Shown one piece after another: positions 56,828 through 62,694 of a stretch of DNA of 62,694 nucleotides. Position numbers and translations under genes: made by a program. Position 1 is the first letter of the stretch. Each line of letters starts with the position of its first letter. This DNA is from Paucilactobacillus wasatchensis (GTDB lineage: Bacteria; Bacillota; Bacilli; Lactobacillales; Lactobacillaceae), in assembly GCF_000876205.1 (NCBI RefSeq), contig NZ_AWTT01000005.1, forward strand, positions 1-62,694, given 5' to 3'. A model generated the notes under the pieces. It was not told where the DNA came from and made no database searches. It saw nothing but the letters and a program-made list of their open reading frames with translations.

Positions 56828-57595
56828 TCATTTAAAGTTCATCACCGGTGTAAACGATTGTCGATGGATTGGTGTCACTCCATACTTTTTTAACCCGGCT
56901 ATATGTTTGGCAGTACCATATCCCATATTGTGTGCAAAATCATAGCCCGGATAGACTAAATCGTAATCTTGCATTAAATGATCCCGATATTCCTTAGCCA
57001 CAATACTGGCAGCAGCTACGCTAATACTTTTTTGGTCGCCCTTAATTAACGTTATTTGGGGAATATCACAATCAATTGGCACAGCATCTACAATTAAATG
57101 TGACGGCCGGTGATGCAATTCCTGCACTGTTTGGGCCATTGCTATGCGAGTGGCTTGATAGATATTGTATTTATCGATCACATCATTGTCCTTGACACAG
57201 ATATTAACCTCCACCGCCTCTTTAATGATTTTTAAATAGAGTTTTTCGCGTTCAGTTGACGATAATTGCTTCGAATCAGTTACTGAAACCAAATCAAACC
57301 CATCATCCAAAATAACGGCAGCAGTCACAACGGGACCGGCCAACGGACCGCGGCCAACCTCATCTATTCCGGCAACTAACGACTCACCACGTTGCCACAA
57401 TTCGTGTTCATACTGAAAACGACGCTCAAATGCTTCAAATTTTTCTTGGTTTAAAGTTAGTTGGCGTTTAAATGACTTAACCGCTTGTTGAACTCCTTTA
57501 CGTGAGTCAGATTCCATCAGCTGGACAAAAGGATCCTGCAAATCATTAATATTTGCCAACTTAGCTTTGATTTGTGCAACCGTTTGGTTAGTCAA
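56828..57595 (-). CDS. rnhB: Ribonuclease HII
   Basis: A 255-residue RNase HII cleaving RNA-DNA hybrids and single misincorporated ribonucleotides. The metal-binding motifs are VAGIDEVGRGPLAGPVV (Asp-Glu), HLIVDAVPI (Asp) and YPGYDFAHNMGYGT (Asp). The N-terminal ~65 residues are the Bacillota-type extension. The start TTG 57595 overlaps the rbgA stop by eight bases and has AGGAGAAGGG upstream, so coupling is likely. Confidence 0.95.
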   Translation of the reverse strand: MTNQTVAQIKAKLANINDLQDPFVQLMESDSRKGVQQAVKSFKRQLTLNQEKFEAFERRFQYEHELWQRGESLVAGIDEVGRGPLAGPVVTAAVILDDGFDLVSVTDSKQLSSTEREKLYLKIIKEAVEVNICVKDNDVIDKYNIYQATRIAMAQTVQELHHRPSHLIVDAVPIDCDIPQITLIKGDQKSISVAAASIVAKEYRDHLMQDYDLVYPGYDFAHNMGYGTAKHIAGLKKYGVTPIHRQSFTPVMNFK

Positions 57596-58460
57596 TTGAC
57601 CCTTCTCCTAACACTTCCGCTGGTGTTTCTAGCGTGACTCGACCTAATTTACCTTTGCGCAAATCAAAAATAATTCGCTCACTGGCACGGTCATAGTCGT
57701 CTTTAAAACCGAGCTTACTCGTAATTGTTAGTAACACATCTGCGTCTTGATTTTCTGGTGCCAATTGATCGTTTGTTAAATGATACCGTTCTTGCAATAT
57801 CGACGCGTTGCACTGTCTTAAATGATGAACAGCAAATAGTGCCACATCGTCTTTGGGATATAAACTATCTTTAATCGCACCGGTTAACGCTAGTTTGACA
57901 CCAGTAGTTTGGTCCTCAAATTTCGGCCATAAAATGCCGGGGGTATCTAACAATTCTAGCTCTGCAGATGATCGCAACCATTGTTGGCCAGTTGTAACAC
58001 CAGGGCGATTGCCAGTTAGAGCCATATTACGGCTAACCAAGTGGTTTAATAGCGTCGATTTACCAACGTTGGGAACTCCAACACACATCGCCTTGATTGC
58101 AGTTTCTTTCATTCCCTTGTCGATACTCTTGCTCAATTGTTCACTGAGAATTGATTGACTGGTCTTAATTACCTTATTGCGAACCTTATTGTCTCGCGAA
58201 TCAAGGGCTAAAACTGGTTGATGTTGCTGCTCAAAAAATCTTAACCATTGAGAGATAATTTGAGGATCGGCCAAGTCCATTTTAGTCATAATTAATAAAT
58301 GCGGCTTTTGCCCCATTGCTTTTTTTACTTCTGGATTTTGAGATGAATATGGTATTCGCGCATCAATTAGTTCAAACACAATATCAACTAACGACATTTG
58401 TTCCCTAATTTGACGCAAAGCCTTGGCCATATGACCCGGAAACCATTGAATTGTTGCCAT
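57588..58460 (-). CDS. ylqF: Ribosome biogenesis GTPase RbgA (YlqF)
   Basis: A 290-residue circularly permuted GTPase required for late 50S assembly. The motif order is permuted: LIMTKMDLAD (G4) and LALDSRDNK (G5-like) come first, then GVPNVGKSTLLNHL (G1), a G2 region in RPGVTTGQQW and DTPGILWP (G3). The C-terminal RNA-binding domain ends the protein. It is the first gene of rbgA-rnhB(-dprA-topA). The 970-base gap upstream must contain its promoter. Confidence 0.95.
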   Translation of the reverse strand: MATIQWFPGHMAKALRQIREQMSLVDIVFELIDARIPYSSQNPEVKKAMGQKPHLLIMTKMDLADPQIISQWLRFFEQQHQPVLALDSRDNKVRNKVIKTSQSILSEQLSKSIDKGMKETAIKAMCVGVPNVGKSTLLNHLVSRNMALTGNRPGVTTGQQWLRSSAELELLDTPGILWPKFEDQTTGVKLALTGAIKDSLYPKDDVALFAVHHLRQCNASILQERYHLTNDQLAPENQDADVLLTITSKLGFKDDYDRASERIIFDLRKGKLGRVTLETPAEVLGEGSID

Positions 58461-58895
58461 GTAATGTAGCTCCTTTCGTCTAAAAAGTTCAGGTTCTTAA
58501 AGCTTTTTTTCGTAAATTGAATCAAATTATTTTAATCGCTCAATAAAATTAGTCACTTTACTAATCCATTTCAAAATAAATATTTTACCTTTTCAAGTTA
58601 AAAAGGAAAATAAAAAGTAGCACTTTTATATTAACATCAATTTTCACGATTTGTCTGCTTATTTTAGAGAGTAATAATTTTGAATTTTATCTTAAATTGC
58701 AAATGGTCAGCATTTCAGTCTATCCTATAATGTGGCTGATCTAATTTGCAATGCGAGACACAATGTCCAAGCGATTAACAGAAAGTTAAGTAAACATAAC
58801 AAATTTATTAGAGTTGGTCCGAAATAACTAGCACTTTTTTCCGTTACTTGCAATCAGATTGAAGAAAATAACTCCAACATGTATCGAACTAAAAA
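58461..58895. other. Intergenic region without recognisable genes
   Basis: About 430 AT-rich bases between rbgA and the palindrome at 58896. I see no long frame, tRNA or repeat. The rbgA promoter must be in the right-hand part next to the gene. Confidence 0.4.
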
Positions 58896-58935
58896 GCTGT
58901 GGCCTAATTTCGAGTTACGAAATTAGGTCACAGCC
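58896..58935. repeat. Large inverted repeat (hairpin)
   Basis: The arms GCTGTGGCCTAATTTCG and CGAAATTAGGTCACAGC pair with a single mismatch around a five-base loop (AGTTA). There is no U-tract on either strand in the immediate flanks. It lies next to the end of the toxin-antitoxin relic, so it may be its old terminator or a mobile palindromic element. Confidence 0.55.
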
Positions 58936-58948
58936 CGAACAGATAATA

Positions 58949-59235
58949 CTAAATACAATTAATCCTTTTTTTCCTAAAAGTAACCTGTAACTTTTTACCC
59001 ATCACGTGAGCAACATCTTGAAGCTTGTTAAACGACACATTATCTCCCCATTCAATTTTAATAATGATTGCTTGTGTCGTTTTGACTTTTTCGGCTAATT
59101 TTGCTTGCTTTAGTCCCGCATACTCACTAGCATGATTAAAGCAACAGTGGTCGCTAGTCTTTCTTCTTCAGCGTCTTACAGTTTATTGAACTCTGCAGTC
59201 TTTCGTTCTTGTTTAATCATCTCATCGATTTTCAT
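58949..59235 (-). pseudogene. Broken HigA-type XRE antitoxin gene
   Basis: Read on the minus strand from ATG 59235, the frame gives MKIDEMIKQERKTAEFNKL then a stop. The downstream sequence continues in a shifted frame as GLKQAKLAEKVKTTQAIIIK and IEWGDNVSFNKLQDVAHVMG, a typical XRE/HTH antitoxin pattern, ending at TAG 58949-58951. At least one nonsense codon and one frameshift split it. It is the partner of the toxin relic immediately upstream. Confidence 0.65.
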
Positions 59236-59406
59236 TACCGTACCACTCTTTTTTTAATTCCTGAGCATGCTGAATTTGTGCTAATGGTGGTTTGTCTTTT
59301 TTTTGGTAAATTCGTGTGTCCTTACATACCGTGTATCCTCAACATGAAAATAAATAGCTCGCTGGATATTTGAACCAACCTTATTACGCAGTTCAAAGAC
59401 CACATA
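59229..59406 (-). pseudogene. Truncated, frameshifted Gp49-like (HigB-type) toxin
   Basis: The minus-strand remnant starts VVFELRNKVGSNIQRAIYF and continues HVEDTRYVRTHEFTKKK, then, after a frameshift in a run of eight A, DKPPLAQIQHAQELKKEWYG and stops inside the antitoxin start. This is the C-terminal half of phage-derived Gp49/HigB toxins (ELR-K-G-xx-QR...H-F-KK). The N-terminal half is missing. The order toxin-antitoxin matches higBA modules. Confidence 0.65.
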
Positions 59407-59429
59407 TTAATATTTTTTTGTCTCACTTA

Positions 59430-60131
59430 TCAACTATTCATCATTGAATTCAATCGCCGGTCATGTAACCACTCTTCGAAAACTGACTTAGGACAGTTTT
59501 TATTCATTGACAAACGAGAAACCACTGGTGGCCACTTTGCTTTATTTTCATTTTTTAAATCAGCTAGTATTTCAAGTATCACATCTTTAGTAATACCAGG
59601 ATTATTTAAAATTTCCTCAACAAACATCGTGTCTTGAGGATAGCCTCTTACCAATTCAACCCTAGCCATGGAATCCAAGTTTGGATTATCTTCCAATGCT
59701 ATTAGTGCATCTTGCGTATACAACTCGGGAGCTTGTACCATGTTTTGGATTTTGTTGTCTGACAGATATTGATTCCGTAATGCTTCATACACAAATTGAG
59801 GATCATCCTGCAATCGAACTAATACTTGACCATCAATGATCGCACTAAGCAAGTCCACATCATTTGTTGCCTGAATTGCTTTAATTGCATCTTCATCACT
59901 TAACGTCTCAAGATAATCATAAGTTTTAAGCGAATCCCACTCCCGTTTCCTGTCCTGACGTTCAATATCCTCATATTCTTTAAAGCGGTCTGCTCTAATC
60001 TGATCAGCTACAGATTGAGCTATTTCCCATGCATCATAATGTTTCATGTGACTGCCGTATGGACACTGGCCCTCTTTTGCTGGACAAAATCCCGGCACCC
60101 CAGTATATGGATTAATATGATATGTTGCCAA
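59430..60131 (-). CDS. Unrecognised protein with HIN/CPYG N-terminal motif and repeat-like C-terminus
   Basis: About 233 residues from TTG 60131 (GTG 60140 sits too close to GAGGGG). The N-terminus reads TYHINPYTGVPGFC, then AKEGQCPYGSHMKHYDAW: C16-x6-C23-P-Y-G and histidines follow, a possible metal site. The middle is charged and helical. The C-terminal half has imperfect helical repeats (ALIALEDNPNLDS, VELVRGYPQDT, EILNNPGITKDV, RLSMNKNCPKSV) resembling leucine-rich-repeat-variant or HEAT-type units. The gene at 60783 shares the N-terminal motif. I do not know the function; the motif also occurs in other bacterial and phage proteins as far as I recall. Confidence 0.65.
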   Translation of the reverse strand: MATYHINPYTGVPGFCPAKEGQCPYGSHMKHYDAWEIAQSVADQIRADRFKEYEDIERQDRKREWDSLKTYDYLETLSDEDAIKAIQATNDVDLLSAIIDGQVLVRLQDDPQFVYEALRNQYLSDNKIQNMVQAPELYTQDALIALEDNPNLDSMARVELVRGYPQDTMFVEEILNNPGITKDVILEILADLKNENKAKWPPVVSRLSMNKNCPKSVFEEWLHDRRLNSMMNS

Positions 60132-60178
60132 AATACCCACTTCCCCTCTAATTGATGCTTAATTCCAGTGACTGCCAG

Positions 60179-60793
60179 CTATCTTTCTCTTACAGAATAA
60201 ATAAAGTCACCATAATTTTGACCTCGTTTTCGAAACTCCTGCGATAAATACAGCGCCACCAAGGTTCGATGAGCACTTTTACCAAGATAATGCAGCTGCG
60301 CATTATGACTATTATCAAACCACCGCTGCAGATTGTCATTGGCTGCAGGAGACAATTCATCAATCTCAGTATATGTAAATCTGTTGACTGAATTGATTCT
60401 ATTAATAATAATGCCATCAGAGACCGTACAATCATCGAATAATGCTAATAATTCAGCATTATTCATGTCACCTAACGCATCAATGAGCTCATCATCGTCG
60501 TCTGTGACAATAATAGGCTATGACAACAGTTTGCGAGTATTTAGAATATTAGCCCAATAATTGAATTCTTTACGTACCGACTGCTTATACTCAACTAATT
60601 GGTCAGGTGTCATCTGATACCCATTTTGGCGATCTGCTTCAATCCTGCGTAATTCTGGTGCTTTATCGTCGAGTTCCTCCCACGTGTTCGCCGCAGCACG
60701 GTATGCACTTCCATTGCCAAAAAAATGAAATCCGTTCTTAAGGTTTCTGGCACTAGCTTCCCGATACAACTCGGGTGGCAAACTATGAGGCAA
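60179..60793 (-). pseudogene. Unrecognised gene interrupted by an in-frame TAG
   Basis: One continuous frame of about 204 codons with a single TAG at 60518-60520. The first part (from TTG 60793, 91 residues: LPPELYREASARNLKNGFHF, then a charged helical stretch) and the second part (beginning PIIVTDDDDELIDALGDMNN and ending FIYSVRER) are in register, so the stop is the only lesion. It starts inside the end of the gene at 60783 (11-base overlap). No known family. It could be a recent nonsense mutation, a readthrough gene or two adjacent genes; the downstream part has no good start or ribosome binding site. Confidence 0.5.
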
Positions 60794-61154
60794 ATCTAGC
60801 CTGTAGCATCAGGACACAATTATTAATAGCATTCTCACGAAACTCGTAGTCTCGTTTACTTAAACTGGTAGCTCCTGCATTTTCAAGTGCAACCTTAAGT
60901 ACTGAACATATTAATTCAATTGGGGCAGACGAAACAGTGATTTCACCATCCAGATCTTGAAGCCCAGTAAACGGTTGACCACTTTTAAGCTGATTGATCA
61001 AATTTGGAGATGCATCGACATTATTGTATTTTTCTTGATACTTGTAAAACAAGTCTGTAGAAAAGTCTGCATGCCTGCTGGGCCCATAAGGACAGGCTTT
61101 TACTTTGGATCGACATGGAAAAACTTTACCGTCATAGTTGATATGAAAACTCAT
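60783..61154 (-). CDS. Small unrecognised protein with HIN/CPYG motif
   Basis: A 123-residue protein from ATG 61154, with AGGAGTG six bases upstream. N-terminus: MSFHINYDGKVFPC, then RSKVKACPYGPSRHADF, giving C14-x6-C21-P-Y-G-x3-H28. The same signature is in the protein at 59430. The rest is helical (LICSVLKVALENAG, YEFRENAINNCVLMLQ). It overlaps the following interrupted gene by 11 bases, so the three genes form one minus-strand unit. No function can be assigned. Confidence 0.65.
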   Translation of the reverse strand: MSFHINYDGKVFPCRSKVKACPYGPSRHADFSTDLFYKYQEKYNNVDASPNLINQLKSGQPFTGLQDLDGEITVSSAPIELICSVLKVALENAGATSLSKRDYEFRENAINNCVLMLQARFAS

Positions 61155-61319
61155 ATTTTTCACTCCTAAAATGTCGCTCTTATTTTTTCTCAAGAAATAA
61201 AATTCTTGAGATCATATTGTCGAAAAAATTAAAATGGCAACACGCTCTACACCTGAAAATTATATCATATAATAACCAATACTTATTCTAAAATTAGATT
61301 CTAATATCATGTTAAAAAG

Positions 61320-61356
61320 CAAAAAGACCATGTCTGGGAGGACATGGCCTTTTTAA
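61320..61356. terminator. Bidirectional terminator-like hairpin
   Basis: AAAAAG-a-CCATGTC / GACATGG-c-CTTTTT with a four- to five-base loop, between the CPYG cluster and yozE, about 50 bases beyond the yozE stop on its strand. Confidence 0.8.
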
Positions 61357-61407
61357 ATAAACTAACAATTTATTGCAAAATAGAATCTCAATTTTCAATA
61401 AATATTT

Positions 61408-61629
61408 CTAAGTCATTTTGGCTAAATATCGCTGCCAAGCGGCATCAAAGATAGTCATAGATGGTAAATACCGCGCATTTTCTTCGAGATACTTTGAAAT
61501 CACATCAAAATCCTGCGATTGTTTTGGAAAAATTTGATCTAGCGCTGCGTTATTAGCAAATTGTGCGATTTCATCTGCACTATCTGGATTACGCTCTGTC
61601 ATTAAAAATTGATAAAAACTTAAGCGCAT
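61408..61629 (-). CDS. YozE family protein (UPF0346)
   Basis: A 73-residue SAM-like small helical protein: [20 protein letters not shown], then [17 protein letters not shown] and [12 protein letters not shown], a close match to YozE/UPF0346. AGGAGGAAAAAAT precedes ATG 61629. It is 11 bases after ypmS and probably the last gene of a ypmR-ypmS-yozE-like transcript. Molecular role unknown. Confidence 0.88.
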   Translation of the reverse strand: MRLSFYQFLMTERNPDSADEIAQFANNAALDQIFPKQSQDFDVISKYLEENARYLPSMTIFDAAWQRYLAKMT

Positions 61630-61640
61630 ATTTTTTCCTC

Positions 61641-62255
61641 CTAATTTTTAGGTACTGTCACTAAGAACCGGAAATCACCATTTTTTAAGCTGATCTTTTT
61701 AGCAGAATACTGCAAATTATGATGTCGACTATACTGATTTAAATCTAATAAAATTGTTTTCTTTTTTTGGTTTAACTCAACCCAAGTGGGCAATTTATAC
61801 TTATTTTTAATATAACCCATCACGTATGTAATCGGCAAATTTAATCGACCAACAGCCAGTCCTTTGGCCTTCAACAACACATTTCCATTTGCTTGTCGTA
61901 TGGGAGTGAAGTTAAGGGCAAAATTTATTTTTGTCCCTAAAAATTTTGTTGAGCCAGTAACTGTGGCATACTTCTTGCCAACCATAAAGCCATATTTCGT
62001 TTTTTGCCCTTTTTGTAAACGAGCTAGGTAGTTGTCCGCTAATGCATTAACCTGCTGTGAATTTAGATCCACTTCAAAAGATGAATTACTTTCTTTGATC
62101 GGCTGACTAACAGTCTGCTTTTCTACAGGAGCGGTAACTTGAGTGTATAAATAAATACCACCACCAATTAATATGATGATTACAGCCGCGAATGCCCATT
62201 TCCATATATTCCGTTCTCTTTGCTTAGCTTTAGTGTTCTTCCTTGAAACTGGCAT
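61641..62255 (-). CDS. ypmS: YpmS family membrane-anchored protein (DUF2140)
   Basis: A 204-residue protein with a basic N-terminus, one membrane segment at about residues 18-40 ([20 protein letters not shown]) and an extracellular domain with [31 protein letters not shown] and [18 protein letters not shown] as in YpmS. It starts one base after the stop of the upstream SGNH hydrolase gene. A function is not established. Confidence 0.85.
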   Translation of the reverse strand: MPVSRKNTKAKQRERNIWKWAFAAVIIILIGGGIYLYTQVTAPVEKQTVSQPIKESNSSFEVDLNSQQVNALADNYLARLQKGQKTKYGFMVGKKYATVTGSTKFLGTKINFALNFTPIRQANGNVLLKAKGLAVGRLNLPITYVMGYIKNKYKLPTWVELNQKKKTILLDLNQYSRHHNLQYSAKKISLKNGDFRFLVTVPKN

Positions 62256-62256
62256 A

Positions 62257-62694
62257 CTACTTTCCCTTCTCCAACCAACTTTGATGAGTTTGCATTACTT
62301 TGAATAACGAATCGGTCATTTTTTCATAACCCTTGTGATTCGGATGAAAATTATCGGCAGTCGAGATATATTCGTTCAAATTATGATCCTTTTCGCTCAT
62401 AATTTGCGTGACTTCTGCTTGACTGACACTTGAGTTATTAGCAGCTTTAGCCTGCTTAACTAACTTTTGCTGCTGCGCTTTGGTTGTATATTGCCCGTGT
62501 GACATTAAATTATTCACATTCACAAAGTAAGCCGGTCCATAACCAGACAAAGCTTGTTTAGTGTCCTGATTCCAATTGGACACTGCCGTGGTAATGGAAC
62601 TCATATTAGCAAAATAGACATAAAATGGATTATACACACTAAACAAAAAAATAGGTGCGTTAGTATTGTACTTACGCACATTACTGAATAATTT
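62257..62694 (-). CDS. ypmR: SGNH/GDSL hydrolase (YpmR-like), C-terminal part
   Basis: The frame is open to the right edge of the window, so the N-terminal part with the catalytic Ser is outside. Visible is the C-terminal block V Asp-His, ADNFHPNHKGYEKM, the signature of SGNH hydrolases, and IFLFSVYNPFYVYF upstream. Order ypmR-ypmS-yozE is the same as in related Bacillota. The symbol rests on neighbourhood, and the substrate (probably an acyl or acetyl ester at the cell surface) is unknown. Confidence 0.82.
   Translation of the reverse strand, partial: KLFSNVRKYNTNAPIFLFSVYNPFYVYFANMSSITTAVSNWNQDTKQALSGYGPAYFVNVNNLMSHGQYTTKAQQQKLVKQAKAANNSSVSQAEVTQIMSEKDHNLNEYISTADNFHPNHKGYEKMTDSLFKVMQTHQSWLEKGK

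Overview
The window looks like a chromosomal segment of a low-GC Gram-positive bacterium of the Lactobacillaceae (lactobacilli in the broad sense). The reasons are AT-rich DNA with AGGAGG-type ribosome binding sites, a complete mevalonate-pathway operon, a class B RNase P RNA, GpsB, EbsA, PepD, a DHH-type pyrophosphatase, ParE/ParC and many TTG/GTG starts. The species cannot be fixed from the sequence alone. Almost everything is core chromosome. Decayed or accessory DNA is concentrated at about 0-1.4 kb and 58.5-61.2 kb.

Layout. 0-1.4 kb: a lipoprotein gene whose start codon and body lie in different frames across an A-rich slippery site, then a stop-riddled relic. 1.4-8.5 kb: dipeptidase, tautomerase, lysA, glpK, HAD phosphatase, RsmF-like methyltransferase. 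8.5-12.6 kb (minus): mevalonate operon mvk-mvaD-pmk-fni, which makes IPP and DMAPP from mevalonate. 12.8-18.3 kb: dinG-ypmB-asnS-dnaD. 18.3-24 kb: pbp1A-recU divergent from ypsA-gpsB-rnpB-rlmL, joining cell-wall synthesis, division and RNA processing. 24-28.4 kb: nitroreductase, FAD oxidoreductase, RNase H-like, ebsA, fhs. 28.4-35.3 kb: lspA-rluD, then a carA/carB-like pair, then rqcH/fbpA. 35.4-38.7 kb: MarR regulator, DegV, ECF S component, DUF2075 ATPase. 38.8-46.3 kb (minus): aldo/keto reductase, DUF1634-TauE, msrA-msrB-FeS protein, NADH oxidase, ppaC-lysR, which is largely a redox block. 46.4-58.5 kb: parC-parE, plsY, aldose epimerase, xerC, topA, dprA, rnhB, rbgA. 58.5-61.2 kb: a broken HigB/HigA-type toxin-antitoxin relic and a small cluster of unrecognised proteins, two of them sharing an N-terminal HIN...C-x6-CPYG...H motif. 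61.4-62.7 kb: yozE, ypmS and a partial SGNH hydrolase.

The most interesting locus is 29844-33486. It sits where B. subtilis carries its pyr operon (lspA-rluD-pyr-yloA). Only pyrAA- and pyrAB-like genes remain, and both reading frames are long and open. The glutaminase triad has become Gly/Phe/Asp, the ATP-grasp signatures are erased, and the second synthetase half plus the C-terminal allosteric domain are mostly gone. This suggests a retained, repurposed pseudoenzyme pair rather than simple decay. The second candidate is the CPYG-motif protein cluster at 59.4-61.2 kb.
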